From: Verrucomicrobia bacterium UBA1412
Lineage (GTDB): Bacteria; Verrucomicrobiota; Verrucomicrobiia; Limisphaerales; UBA1412
Assembly: GCA_002305615.1 (NCBI GenBank)
Contig: DBPU01000060.1
Coordinates: 1-28,427, forward strand
Reading direction: 5' to 3'
DNA: 28,427 nucleotides
Within the stretch, counting starts at the first letter, position 1, and each line of letters begins with the position of its first letter. Below, in pieces: positions 8,694 to 17,322 of this stretch. Under the pieces are notes generated by a model that saw only the letters and a program-made list of their open reading frames with translations, ran no database searches and was not told the DNA's origin. A program made the position numbers and the translations under genes.

Positions 8694-9887
8694 ATCAATA
8701 ATCATCCTTCTATCCTTTCCAATATGGAAATTGAGAACCTCCGCCTCAACGCGGATCGGTCCTCCCAGTGTTTCTACTGAGAAAGTAGAGCTCCCGTGCG
8801 GAACCTGGAGTTTCTCGGGCAGCTTAATTCCCGTGGTATTGAGCGTCTTGAGCTCCAGGGTAAAAGGAAGATCATTCTCAAATATCACCTCATTAGGCCC
8901 AACTCCGGTCTGCTTGGGAGTATAGCTAAAACATCTGTTGAAAATGGTAAGCAGCCACTTTTCATCCCCGATCAGGAGGTCGCGCTCTCCCGGCAGATAA
9001 TAGTAAATAGCCGTCCGCCCGGCAAAAAGAGCCTCCCGGACCCCTTCAACTGAGCGATCCCGGGCGAAGATAAGTGTCATTGGCCGATGTTCCCCGGCAC
9101 TCCAATCGGTCAGGTACGCCGTCGCTTTGTGGGCATCGGAGTTTCCCAGCATCGTCGCCCGATACTTCTGGCACCACTCCATGACGTCAGGTTGATAATC
9201 CCGCGCATCCCCTTCAAAGCCATTCACGACCTCAAAGCCGTGCAGGATTCCTTCTTTGAGAAATTCATCCATTTGCGGATACCAGGTAGCCTTGGGCTCT
9301 TTTTGTCCCCAGGCAGGGTGATTCCAAAAAATAAAGGCCTCCTGTTTGGCTGCCGCCCGCACCGCATCTTCGAACTTTTCTGTAATCAGTGCATTGAAAT
9401 CTTTCAGAAACAGCGCATTCAGGTGTTTTGCATAGGGCTCGGACCGAGTAATTTCCAAACCGGGTATTAACAAAATATCCGATGCGGTTGCTTTGGGCAA
9501 AGCCAGCTCATAGGCCCGCCCCAGATCCATGTTGGCAATATCGGCTTTGAACGGTCTTACTTCAATATGGTCAGAGAGACAGATCACGTCCAGCCCCTCA
9601 CGCTTAGCCTCTTCCACACGGGCTCCGGGACGGAGATCGCCATCCGAGAAAACCGTATGCTGATGCAAATCCGCCAGTAGCGTGACAAATCCGCCGATGT
9701 TCGGGAATTTAGGATTAACCGGCTGGTTTCCCCGGCCCTGCCTACGAGGAATACGCAGCATCTGCTCCCGCCCTTGAGGCAGTTGCTGAGCCGACGCGCA
9801 ACCATCCCCAGCAAAAAAACTGGCAGCACCCGCTAAACCTGCGAGCGAACCTTTTTTCAAAAAATCACGGCGTGTTAAGCTTTCCAT
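8682..9887 (-). CDS. Tat-exported PHP-domain phosphoesterase-like protein
   Basis: This 401-residue protein begins with a twin-arginine signal (TRRDFLKKG, then a Gly/Ala-rich hydrophobic stretch and a CASAQQ cleavage region), so it is likely periplasmic. The mature part shows the PHP metal-dependent hydrolase pattern: DLHQHTVFSDG near the start, LSDHIEV, LIPGLEIT, FWNHPAW and NSDAHK, the His/Asp/Glu set that binds a di- or trinuclear metal centre. PHP proteins hydrolyse phosphoesters, but the substrate of exported members is not known to me. I chose the second ATG because AAGGAG lies 6 bases before it; the ATG at 9905 has no such site. It follows nrfA on the same strand by 44 bases and is probably the last gene of that operon. 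A link with nitrite reduction is context only. Confidence 0.85.
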   Translation of the reverse strand: MESLTRRDFLKKGSLAGLAGAASFFAGDGCASAQQLPQGREQMLRIPRRQGRGNQPVNPKFPNIGGFVTLLADLHQHTVFSDGDLRPGARVEEAKREGLDVICLSDHIEVRPFKADIANMDLGRAYELALPKATASDILLIPGLEITRSEPYAKHLNALFLKDFNALITEKFEDAVRAAAKQEAFIFWNHPAWGQKEPKATWYPQMDEFLKEGILHGFEVVNGFEGDARDYQPDVMEWCQKYRATMLGNSDAHKATAYLTDWSAGEHRPMTLIFARDRSVEGVREALFAGRTAIYYYLPGERDLLIGDEKWLLTIFNRCFSYTPKQTGVGPNEVIFENDLPFTLELKTLNTTGIKLPEKLQVPHGSSTFSVETLGGPIRVEAEVLNFHIGKDRRMIIDMSV

Positions 9888-9893
9888 TCTGTT

Positions 9894-9899
9894 CTCCTT
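9894..9899 (-). promoter_or_regulatory. Ribosome-binding site that fixes the PHP start
   Basis: The minus strand reads AAGGAG here, 6 bases before the ATG at 9887. This supports that start over the in-frame ATG at 9905, which would add six residues (MNKENR) before the signal peptide. Confidence 0.75.
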
Positions 9900-9931
9900 A
9901 TTCATTACTTTTTTCGAATAAATCGTTATCT

Positions 9932-11425
9932 CTATTTTTTAAGCAGTCTCTCTGCGGCTTTGGCCTCTTCCACCCATTTGACCGCAACCTCTTTCATGAA
10001 CCGATCCTTATCCTTGCGGAGCTGCTCCATATCCAGCCCGATATATTTCTGGGCCTTTTCTTTGGTGGAAATATCCGGCATGGGTACCGGCTCCTGATAT
10101 CCATTATGAGCAAGCACACGGGCAATTTCCAGCCTGGCCTCCATCGCCCGGGCAATTCCGTTACTCATGATACGGACCACCTCCTGCGGGGCGTGGAAAG
10201 AGCCGCCATGTGAGGCGACCGAGTAATCCCAGCGCCACTGAGCCTGACGGATCAGCTTCAGAGCCGGCTGCATTTGCTCCTCTGTGGCACCCTTTTCCCA
10301 GGCAAAAGCCGCTTCTATATGAGCACGGGTGAGGATATCTTCCAATTGATCACGCACTTCTTCGCATTTGCGTTGACGCTCAAAGACGCTCTGGCGAAGC
10401 GTCTCTTCGCTCAGACGATGGCAAGTCTGGCAGGTACGGTTCATCTCGGCCAGGGGGCTGCGTATATGGTGATCAGAGAATTTCACGCCTCCTTCGCTGA
10501 TATAAGGCATGTGGCAATCGGCACAGGCGACTCCCCGTTGCGCATGAACCCCCATCTGGCTCAGCTCGAAATCAGGATGCTGCGCTTTCAAAATCGGTGC
10601 ACGGCTTAACGCGTGAATATAGTCCGTGTACTCATAAGAATCGTAGTATTCTTCAGCCGCCTCCATCGTCATCCCCTTATCCCACGGGAAGGTCAGATAC
10701 TTCCCCTCGCCTTTGAAGTAATACTCCACGTGACACTGCGCGCAAACCAGAGACCGCATCTCCTGCAACGTGGATTGATTGATATCTTTCCCCTGGCGCT
10801 CAAAGGCCTCGATCAACGCCGGCCGGCTGATATGAAGGTCCATTGTCTTGGAATCATGGCAATCCGCGCAACCAATCGGGTTGACGATTTCCGGCCCCAT
10901 CTCCGACCAGGCACTCTTATAGAATGCGCTCACTCCCAGCTTATTCATCATTCGGGGAACATCCGGGCTCTTGCAGCTCCAGCAGGTTGCCGGCTGTACA
11001 TCACCCGCCTGGCCTACTCCCGGAGCGCCTGTACGCAATGTCTGCCTCACATCCCCAACCGCGTGCATATGGCCTCTGGGAGTAGAATAATCTTTCGCAA
11101 AAGAGTACCCGGCCCAGAGAATCACCATGTCCGGCCGCTCTTCCAGCACATCCACAGCTTGGCTCCCGTTAAATTCACTCTTGAAGGAAGTATCAGCCGT
11201 CTGCCGCCAGGTCTCGTATTCTCGCGGGTAGTTTGCTTTATAAACCTCGTTGCGGGACTCCATATCCGCAATATCCACTTTCTTATTCGCGTAAATAGAA
11301 ACGACCTCGGCCCGCCTCTCCGTAATGGAGGCGGCAAGTATCCCCATGACGAAAACAGCCGCCATCGCTCCGAAGAAGAGCAGCCATCCTTGCCAGCTTT
11401 TCAGTTTCATCTTTTCTATATCCAT
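9932..11425 (-). CDS. nrfA: Ammonia-forming cytochrome c nitrite reductase
   Basis: NrfA is the periplasmic pentahaem enzyme that reduces nitrite to ammonium with six electrons. The 497-residue product has one N-terminal hydrophobic segment (about residues 12-32) acting as signal or anchor. It has exactly five haem motifs: the diagnostic CWSCK at 148-152, whose lysine ligates the catalytic haem, followed by CADCH, CAQCH, CADCH and CQTCH. The KAQHPDFELSQMGVHAQ stretch before the fourth motif matches the conserved calcium/active-site region of the family. An in-frame ATG at 11410 is an alternative start. nrfH lies 30 bases upstream on the same strand, giving the common nrfHA arrangement in which NrfH passes electrons from quinol. 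Cytochrome c maturation genes are not in the window. Confidence 0.97.
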   Translation of the reverse strand: MDIEKMKLKSWQGWLLFFGAMAAVFVMGILAASITERRAEVVSIYANKKVDIADMESRNEVYKANYPREYETWRQTADTSFKSEFNGSQAVDVLEERPDMVILWAGYSFAKDYSTPRGHMHAVGDVRQTLRTGAPGVGQAGDVQPATCWSCKSPDVPRMMNKLGVSAFYKSAWSEMGPEIVNPIGCADCHDSKTMDLHISRPALIEAFERQGKDINQSTLQEMRSLVCAQCHVEYYFKGEGKYLTFPWDKGMTMEAAEEYYDSYEYTDYIHALSRAPILKAQHPDFELSQMGVHAQRGVACADCHMPYISEGGVKFSDHHIRSPLAEMNRTCQTCHRLSEETLRQSVFERQRKCEEVRDQLEDILTRAHIEAAFAWEKGATEEQMQPALKLIRQAQWRWDYSVASHGGSFHAPQEVVRIMSNGIARAMEARLEIARVLAHNGYQEPVPMPDISTKEKAQKYIGLDMEQLRKDKDRFMKEVAVKWVEEAKAAERLLKK

Positions 11426-11455
11426 AATTTTACTTGGGTTAAATTAAATTGATTT

Positions 11456-12091
11456 CTATTTCTTCTTCTCCCTGCCCAGTTCGTTCTCCAACCATTCGGG
11501 AACGATGGATTCGGGGAAAGGCACCCGCGAATTCGGAGTCGATGAAAGGCTCGTTTTTCCTCCATGCGGCACACCCCGATGGCAAGTCCAGCAAGTCGTC
11601 CCCTCACCTGACTCGATCTCTTTAGCCCCCACGCACCCGGTCTTAACAAACTCCGTATTGAGCTGGGTATGGCAGCGGACGCAGTTCTCCTGAATCACAA
11701 CCTGGCTTTCAGAAATTGCTGTAATCACCTGATGTTCTCCGCGCATCGTAAAAATCGCGGCATGACGTGAGCCATCCTTCGCTTTGAAATACCATTTCCT
11801 CAAGATGCTGTCCTGCGGCACATGGCAGTCGTTGCAGACCGTATCCCGTCCGTGCGAACTGTGCTTCCAGGTCGCGTAAAAAGGCCCCATGATATGGCAG
11901 TTTATACAAACATCCGGATCGTCCATCAGATAGGAGTAGGCCCGTGAGGCATAGCTCATATAAACAACCAGGCCGGCAAACACCCCGCAAAACAGGATGG
12001 CGATCGCCTTGGCCCGGGTAGTCGGCAAAAAAACACTTAGCCCCTTAAAAAGGTATTCCTTCCCGGTTTTTATATAAGCGTTTATCCGCAT
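11456..12091 (-). CDS. nrfH: NrfH-type tetrahaem quinol dehydrogenase
   Basis: This 211-residue membrane-anchored cytochrome c belongs to the NapC/NirT/NrfH family. A single transmembrane helix (about residues 26-47, AIAILFCGVFAGLVVYMSY) is followed by four CXXCH motifs: CINCH, CNDCH, CVRCH and CWTCH. The segment after the first motif (IMGPFYATWKHSSHG) is typical of the quinol-oxidising haem region. It takes electrons from the quinone pool and delivers them to NrfA, encoded immediately downstream. A GTG precedes the chosen ATG by one codon; neither has a clear ribosome-binding site. The C-terminal 50 residues after the last haem motif are charged and Ser/Pro-rich. No CydX-like or NrfBCD genes are seen, which fits the NrfHA rather than the NrfABCD system. 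Confidence 0.95.
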   Translation of the reverse strand: MRINAYIKTGKEYLFKGLSVFLPTTRAKAIAILFCGVFAGLVVYMSYASRAYSYLMDDPDVCINCHIMGPFYATWKHSSHGRDTVCNDCHVPQDSILRKWYFKAKDGSRHAAIFTMRGEHQVITAISESQVVIQENCVRCHTQLNTEFVKTGCVGAKEIESGEGTTCWTCHRGVPHGGKTSLSSTPNSRVPFPESIVPEWLENELGREKKK

Positions 12092-12105
12092 CACTAGCTA
12101 TCTGA

Positions 12106-12135
12106 ATTCTAAGATGTTTCTTTATTTGAAAGCAA
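12106..12135 (-). promoter_or_regulatory. Candidate promoter for nrfHA
   Basis: On the minus strand TTGCTT (12135 to 12130) and TAGAAT (12111 to 12106) are separated by 18 bases. Transcription would start near 12099, about 8 bases before the nrfH ATG, so the message would be almost leaderless, consistent with the lack of a Shine-Dalgarno sequence. I found no full FNR-type TTGAT-N4-ATCAA site in the 238-base gap. Confidence 0.4.
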
Positions 12136-12285
12136 TACTTTTGTCCATAAAATTGATCGTCTCTGTCCCAACAACCTTTTCCACTTTTTTAAAAAACAGA
12201 TATCCTCAAAAACCGGTGCGAAAAAGAAGAGGTTCTGATGCCATTTTTTACCCCCTCGTTTTGCCCACAGCTCACTGCTTTTTTA

Positions 12286-12314
12286 CTTTTTCAGACGCAT
12301 AAATATGCTATACT
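12286..12314 (+). promoter_or_regulatory. Candidate promoter for DUF1015-xseB-dxs
   Basis: TATACT at 12309-12314 is a good -10 element. The -35 position is poor and T-rich (CTTTTT at 12286-12291, 17-base spacing). A start near 12321 would give a 9-base leader before ATG 12330, again without a ribosome-binding site. The 238-base divergent gap also contains TTTTTTAAAAAA at 12185-12196. Confidence 0.45.
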
Positions 12315-12329
12315 GTTCCTTGCGTTACT

Positions 12330-13553
12330 ATGGCAATAGTAAAACCATTTGCTGCAATCAGACCCAGGCCTGAAATAGCGGGCCAAATCTGCGAACTACC
12401 CTATGATGTTGTTTCCACCGCCGAAGCGCGCGAGCGTGCTAACGGCAAAGAACACAGCTTCTATAGGATCAGCCGTGCTGAGATTAATTTCGACAACGGC
12501 ATAAACCCTTATTCAAGCGAAGTCTATGCAAAAGCTCGTGACCTCTTCCAGGAATGGGTGGCCGAAGGTTTGCTGAGAAAAGATGCTGAGCCCTGCTATT
12601 ATCTTTATCGCCAGATCATGGGCAATCATACCCAAACCGGATTGGTTGCTACCGTCAGCGCTGAGGAATATCTGAGCGGAATCATCAAAAAGCATGAGTT
12701 CACCCGCCCGGATAAAGAAAACGACCGCATTAACCACATTGAAGCACTCAATGCTCAAACGGGTCCCGTTTTCTTGACCTACCACTCCAACTCGGCCTTA
12801 AACACCCTCTTTGCGGCTAAAACCCGTGAAACTCCCGTTGTGGATTTCACCGGCATTGACGGAGTCAGACACGAAGCTTGGGTCATCTCCGATAAAAGCA
12901 TCTTGAAATCCATCGAAAAAGAATTCGAACGGATGCCTCATCTCTACATCGCCGACGGTCATCATCGGAGTGCGGCGGCGGCAAAAATCTATCAGACAAG
13001 AGGCGGTAAAAACGGCAGCCAATACTTTTTGGCCGTTATCTTCCCTCATGATCAGATGCAAATCCTTCCCTACAACCGGGTAATTAAAGACCTGAACGGT
13101 TTGAGTCAAAGCGAGTTTTTAGAGAAACTCGAGACTGTCTTCACCGTGCTGGAGAAACCATTTGATAAGCCCGCCAGGAATAAGGAAGTCGGACTCTTTA
13201 TCGGCGGCCGCTGGTATGGTCTCAGATTCAAAACGGGCCTCTCTAACGGAGGCAATCCGCGCGACCAATTGGACGTCCAGATCCTCCAGGATAAAGTTTT
13301 GGCTCCCATCCTGGGCATAAAAGACCCTCGCACCAGCGAGCGTATCTCCTTTGTCGGAGGGATCCGAGGCACCGTCGAGCTTGAGCAGATGGTCTCCTCA
13401 GGCCAATACGTATGTGCCTTTTCTATGTACCCGACTCAGATCGAGGAAGTCATGGATATTGCTGATCAAAACGAAGTCATGCCCCCCAAAAGCACCTGGT
13501 TTGAACCCAAACTTCGGGATGGTATGTTTATCTATCGATACGAGAAAAACTAA
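12330..13553 (+). CDS. DUF1015 family protein
   Basis: The 407-residue protein is a clear member of DUF1015 (SpoU-neighbour type conserved protein, no established function). Hallmarks are the N-terminal PFAAIRPRPEIA with LPYDVVS, the HEFTRPDKENDRINHIEAL segment around residues 119-137, and the invariant-looking IADGHHRSAAAAK around 207-219. The charged His/Arg/Asp residues look like an active or ligand-binding site. It is predicted to be soluble and cytosolic with no signal or membrane segment. Family members are often found beside serine/phosphoglycerate metabolism genes, but here the gene heads a run with xseB (8 bases downstream) and dxs, so that context gives no hint. Start: ATG at 12330, with no in-frame alternative that keeps the conserved N-terminus. 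Confidence 0.9.
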   Translation: MAIVKPFAAIRPRPEIAGQICELPYDVVSTAEARERANGKEHSFYRISRAEINFDNGINPYSSEVYAKARDLFQEWVAEGLLRKDAEPCYYLYRQIMGNHTQTGLVATVSAEEYLSGIIKKHEFTRPDKENDRINHIEALNAQTGPVFLTYHSNSALNTLFAAKTRETPVVDFTGIDGVRHEAWVISDKSILKSIEKEFERMPHLYIADGHHRSAAAAKIYQTRGGKNGSQYFLAVIFPHDQMQILPYNRVIKDLNGLSQSEFLEKLETVFTVLEKPFDKPARNKEVGLFIGGRWYGLRFKTGLSNGGNPRDQLDVQILQDKVLAPILGIKDPRTSERISFVGGIRGTVELEQMVSSGQYVCAFSMYPTQIEEVMDIADQNEVMPPKSTWFEPKLRDGMFIYRYEKN

Positions 13554-13561
13554 TAGCCAGA

Positions 13562-13819
13562 ATGAATCAAAAAATGAATCCGGACTCAACGGCGCCTGAG
13601 GAAAAGATCTCCTTTGAAGAGGGCATCGCAAAACTCAGAACGCTGGTTTCCGAGATGGAGTCAGGCAACCTGGGCCTTGAAGAAATGATCGCTTCCTATG
13701 GAGAGGGAGTGAAGCTCATTAAATATTGCGAGAAAAGACTCGGCGAGGCTGAAGGCAAAATCCGCGAACTGGTGGAAAAAGGCGGACAAATTTCTCTTAA
13801 AACCAGGGAGGGTAAATGA
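13562..13819 (+). CDS. xseB: Exodeoxyribonuclease VII small subunit
   Basis: This 85-residue protein has the XseB pattern: SFEEGIAKLRTLVSEMESGNLGLEE followed by a second helix with YGEGVKLIKYCEKRLGEAEGKI. XseB forms a helical hairpin that assembles in several copies on the XseA catalytic subunit and enables single-strand DNA digestion from both ends. The large subunit gene is not in this window. The first 15 residues are extra relative to short family members; ATG 13571 is an alternative start. The TGA stop overlaps the dxs start (ATGA at 13816-13819), so the two are translationally coupled, an arrangement long known in other bacteria where xseB lies near dxs. Confidence 0.9.
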   Translation: MNQKMNPDSTAPEEKISFEEGIAKLRTLVSEMESGNLGLEEMIASYGEGVKLIKYCEKRLGEAEGKIRELVEKGGQISLKTREGK

Positions 13820-15858
13820 GCAGCTATCTGGACATGGTCAATTCCCCCGAGCACGTAAAAAAGCTCAAACCCGACCAGCTGATTGAGCTGGCGGCCGAGA
13901 TGCGTAATGAAATCGTGACGAAGGTCGCCAACTGCGGCGGGCATCTGGCTTCCAACCTGGGTATTGTCGATTTAACGATTGCTCTCCACTGGGTTTTTGA
14001 AACCCCGAAAGATAAATTCCTCTGGGATGTAAGCCACCAGGTTTACGCTCATAAACTTTTGACCGGCAGAAAAGACCGCTTTCATACGATCCGCCAGACA
14101 GGCGGCCTCAGCGGCTTTGCACTCCGTTCGGAAAGCGAGCATGATTGCTTCGGTGCCGGCCACGCCGGTACTGCCCTTTCAGCCGCACTGGGTATGGCTG
14201 TCGCGCGCGACAAACGAGGCTCCAATGAAAACGTCGTCGCTATTTTCGGCGATGCGGCTCTCACCAACGGCATCTCCTTTGAAGCGCTCAACAACATTGC
14301 CAGCAGCACCAAAAAATTTATCGCCATCCTGAACGACAACAAGTGGAGCATTGATCGCAATGTAGGCGCTGTTTCCAACTTCCTGAACCGCCTGTTGATG
14401 CGGCCCACCTTCAACAAACTCCAACGCGAGTTTGAGCGCTGGCTCAATAAACTGCCCGATCAACATGCCTCACGGGTCAGACGTATCTCCAGTAAAGCCG
14501 GAGAGGCCTTTAAACTGGCAGTCACCTCTATTTCTATTCGGCCCAATGAGGGGCAGGCACTTCCTTCCACAGAGAATCAGCAGGATTATAACGTGGATGG
14601 CAAAGGCGGAGGCGGCACCAGCAGCTCTTTCTTTGAAGACCTGGGTTTCAAATACCTGGGACCCATGGATGGACATGACATCCCGACTTTGATCAGGGCT
14701 CTTGAGTTTGCCCGCGAGTCGGATTCTCCCATTGTCCTGCACGTCATTACCACCAAGGGTAAGGGCTATGAGCCGGCCATGACTCAGCCCACTCGTTTCC
14801 ACGGTATTGGCCCCTACAATCCGGAAGATGGTTTGGCCATTAAGTCAAAAACGCCTACTCCTCCTTCCTGGCAGAAAGTCTTCGGAGATACGATGCTCAA
14901 GCTTTGTAAACGTGATGAAAAGATTGTCGGCATCACGGCTGCCATGCCCAGTGGAACAGGCCTGGATATACTGGCCAGAGAACGTCCCCAGCAGTACATT
15001 GATGTCGGAATCGCCGAGGAACATGCCGTTGTATTCGCCTCGGCCATGGCAACTATGGGGTTCCATCCCGTTGTCGCGATTTACTCCTCTTTCATGCAGC
15101 GCGCCTTCGATTGCGTCATGCATGATGCGACTCTTCAATCTCTGCCAGTCGTCTTTTGTATGGATCGGGCGGGACTCTCTCCTAACGATGGCCCTACCCA
15201 TCACGGCGTCTTTGATATCTCTTTCCTGCGGCCCCTGCCTAACCTCATCCTGATGTCTCCACGCAACGAAGACGAGCTTCAGGATATGCTCTACACGGCA
15301 ACGCGTCTGAATCAGCCCGCAGCCATCCGCTATCCTCGCGGCCCCGCTGAAGGCGTCCCCGTTAAAGAAACACCTTCTGCCCTGGAAATCGGCAAAGGTG
15401 AAGTCGTCAAAAGCTGGGATAAAACCGAAGGCCGCAAGATCGCTATCTTTGCCTTGGGCAATATGAACTCCATGGCTCTTAAGGCAGCCGAGGCGCTTTC
15501 CCAGGAAGGCTACGAAACTGCTGTCATTGACCCGCGCTTCATCAAGCCCCTGGATGAGCAGCTCACTCTTTTCTATGCACAAAATGCGGATCTGCTGATC
15601 ACCGTTGAAGACCACATGCTTCAGGGTGGCTACGGCAGCGCGGTCCTCGAGCTCCTCAGCAATCACTCCATTCAGGTCCCCGTGATTCGAATCGGCTGGC
15701 CTGATAAGTTTGTGGAGCATGCCACCACCACTGAAGAGCTTCAGAATAAATATGGTTTGAATGTGGAGACCATTCTGGAAAAAGTAAAACATCACTTCAG
15801 TGACGCTGAAGGGCAATCACATAAACAATTTAAAATCTACGGGGCTTCACCCCTCTAA
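13816..15858 (+). CDS. dxs: 1-deoxy-D-xylulose-5-phosphate synthase, divergent
   Basis: Dxs condenses pyruvate and glyceraldehyde 3-phosphate using thiamine diphosphate, the first step of the MEP isoprenoid pathway. The N-terminal domain has LHWVFETP with the conserved His, DVSHQVYAHKLLTGR, and the thiamine motif running from GDA (145-147) to NDN about 26 residues later. The middle domain has DVGIAEEHAV with catalytic E401 and DRAGLSPNDGPTHHG. The C-terminal domain has DPRFIKPLD. At 680 residues it is longer than the usual 620 or so. The excess lies around residues 240-272, a Gly/Ser/Asn-rich stretch ending in GKGGGGTSSS before the LGPMDGHD motif. GDA and DVSHQ replace the usual GDG and DVGHQ. 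AGGGAGG stands just before the ATG. Confidence 0.95.
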   Translation: MSSYLDMVNSPEHVKKLKPDQLIELAAEMRNEIVTKVANCGGHLASNLGIVDLTIALHWVFETPKDKFLWDVSHQVYAHKLLTGRKDRFHTIRQTGGLSGFALRSESEHDCFGAGHAGTALSAALGMAVARDKRGSNENVVAIFGDAALTNGISFEALNNIASSTKKFIAILNDNKWSIDRNVGAVSNFLNRLLMRPTFNKLQREFERWLNKLPDQHASRVRRISSKAGEAFKLAVTSISIRPNEGQALPSTENQQDYNVDGKGGGGTSSSFFEDLGFKYLGPMDGHDIPTLIRALEFARESDSPIVLHVITTKGKGYEPAMTQPTRFHGIGPYNPEDGLAIKSKTPTPPSWQKVFGDTMLKLCKRDEKIVGITAAMPSGTGLDILARERPQQYIDVGIAEEHAVVFASAMATMGFHPVVAIYSSFMQRAFDCVMHDATLQSLPVVFCMDRAGLSPNDGPTHHGVFDISFLRPLPNLILMSPRNEDELQDMLYTATRLNQPAAIRYPRGPAEGVPVKETPSALEIGKGEVVKSWDKTEGRKIAIFALGNMNSMALKAAEALSQEGYETAVIDPRFIKPLDEQLTLFYAQNADLLITVEDHMLQGGYGSAVLELLSNHSIQVPVIRIGWPDKFVEHATTTEELQNKYGLNVETILEKVKHHFSDAEGQSHKQFKIYGASPL

Positions 15859-15909
15859 ACTTTTTGCCGATACCGGCACAACACCTGAAATTTTTAGAAC
15901 AAACGACAG

Positions 15910-17220
15910 ATGAAATACACGACAGTAACCCCTCCGGAAGGCGGAAAAATCCAGAACGTCAACGGCAAACTCAGCGTACCCGATCATCCCATAATTCCTT
16001 TCATTCGTGGTGATGGTACCGGTCCCGATATCTGGGCCGCTAGCCAGAGGGTATTTGATGCAGCGGTTTCACAAGCCTATAAAGGCAGCCGCAAAGTCTC
16101 CTGGTTCGAAGTATATGCAGGCGAATTAGCCAAACAAAAATTTGATACATGGCTTCCCGATGATACCGTCAATGTTTTCCGTGATTATCTGGTCGGCATC
16201 AAAGGACCTCTCACCACGCCTATTGGCGGTGGGTTCCGCTCTCTCAATGTCGCCCTGCGTCAGATGCTCGATCTCTATGTCTGTCTGCGTCCTGTCCAGT
16301 ATTTCGCCGGTGTTCCCAGCCCCGTCAAACATCCTGAAAAGGTGAACATGGTAATCTTCCGTGAAAACACAGAGGATATCTATGCCGGAATTGAATACGT
16401 AGCCGGCTCACCCGAAGCCGCCAAGATTCTGGAGTTTCTCAAAAAAGAATTCCCCAAAGATTTCAAAAAAATCCGCTTTGGAAATGAAGAGTCTCCCATG
16501 GTTGGCATCGGCATCAAGGCCATTTCTCGGGAAGGCACTGAGCGTTTGGTGAAATCCGCCATCCAATACGCCCTGCGTGAAAAGCGCAAAAGCGTCACAC
16601 TCGTCCACAAAGGCAACATCATGAAATACACTGAGGGGGCCTTCCGTGATTGGGGCTATGCCTGCGCTGAAGAGCTCTTCGGCAACCAGGTTTATACTTG
16701 GGCCCAATGGGGAAGAACCAGTAAAGCTCATGGTGAGGAAGCCGCCAATGAAGAGCAGAAAAAGGCCCTGGCTGCTGGTGCTATTCTGATAAAAGATGCA
16801 ATTGCCGACATCACCCTCCAGCAAATATTGACCCGCCCCGCTGATTTCGATGTCATCGCCACACCAAACCTTAACGGCGATTACCTCTCCGATGCCCTGG
16901 CTGCACAGGTTGGCGGAATCGGCATCGCGCCCGGCGGTAATATCAATTACACCACCGGCCACGCTATCTTTGAGGCCACACATGGAACGGCACCCAAGTA
17001 CGCCAACCTGGATAAAGTTAATCCCGGCAGCGTCATCTTGAGCGGTGAAATGATGTTCCGCTATCTGGGCTGGACCGAGGCCGCCGATCTGATCATTGCC
17101 GGTTTGAATGGCGCTATCTCATCCAAGCGGGTCACTTATGATTTTGCACGCCTCATGGACCACTCCACCGAAATCAAATGCTCTGAATTCGGAGACAATA
17201 TCATCTCCAACATGAAGTAG
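15910..17220 (+). CDS. icd: NADP-dependent isocitrate dehydrogenase
   Basis: Icd decarboxylates isocitrate to 2-oxoglutarate in the TCA cycle. The 436-residue sequence follows the E. coli type: FIRGDGTGPDIW near the N-terminus, the substrate loop RSLNVALRQ with the serine at position 111 that in E. coli (Ser113) is the phosphorylation site, RENTEDIYAGIEY, and the metal-binding NLNGDYLSDALAA. HGTAPKYANLDKVNPGS retains the Lys-Tyr pair that selects NADP over NAD. No Shine-Dalgarno precedes ATG 15910. The gene lies 51 bases after dxs with two small GC hairpins between (15841-15853 and 15865-15878), neither followed by T-runs, so read-through from dxs is possible. Its product is the signal sensed by PII, encoded next. 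Whether AceK exists in this organism cannot be seen here. Confidence 0.96.
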   Translation: MKYTTVTPPEGGKIQNVNGKLSVPDHPIIPFIRGDGTGPDIWAASQRVFDAAVSQAYKGSRKVSWFEVYAGELAKQKFDTWLPDDTVNVFRDYLVGIKGPLTTPIGGGFRSLNVALRQMLDLYVCLRPVQYFAGVPSPVKHPEKVNMVIFRENTEDIYAGIEYVAGSPEAAKILEFLKKEFPKDFKKIRFGNEESPMVGIGIKAISREGTERLVKSAIQYALREKRKSVTLVHKGNIMKYTEGAFRDWGYACAEELFGNQVYTWAQWGRTSKAHGEEAANEEQKKALAAGAILIKDAIADITLQQILTRPADFDVIATPNLNGDYLSDALAAQVGGIGIAPGGNINYTTGHAIFEATHGTAPKYANLDKVNPGSVILSGEMMFRYLGWTEAADLIIAGLNGAISSKRVTYDFARLMDHSTEIKCSEFGDNIISNMK

Positions 17221-17267
17221 TAATTCTAATATCTTGAAATAATTTTTTTTCACTGGAACTAAAAAAA

Positions 17268-17297
17268 CTGTGCATCAGTCCTCTTCCGCCTTATAAT
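17268..17297 (+). promoter_or_regulatory. Candidate promoter for glnB
   Basis: A perfect TATAAT at 17292-17297 lies 26 bases before the glnB ATG. The -35 position (TGTGCA at 17269-17274, 17-base spacing) is poor, which would fit an activated promoter. I looked for a sigma-54 GG-N10-GC element in this gap and did not find one. Confidence 0.5.
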
Positions 17298-17322
17298 TCA
17301 AGCGCGGTTGATAAAGACGAAC

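Noticed and set aside
10613..11452. Plus-strand open frame of 279 codons
   Set aside because: Opposite nrfA, whose haem motifs fix the true frame.
12114..12302. 62-codon frame in the nrfH/DUF1015 gap
   Set aside because: No ribosome-binding site, overlaps both candidate promoters, and the product looks random.
14845..15816. Minus-strand open frame of 323 codons
   Set aside because: Antisense to dxs in a conserved catalytic region; no family resemblance.
17221..17322. Sigma-54 promoter before glnB
   Set aside because: GG at 17255 and GC at 17272 are 15 bases apart instead of 10; a TATAAT element is the better candidate.
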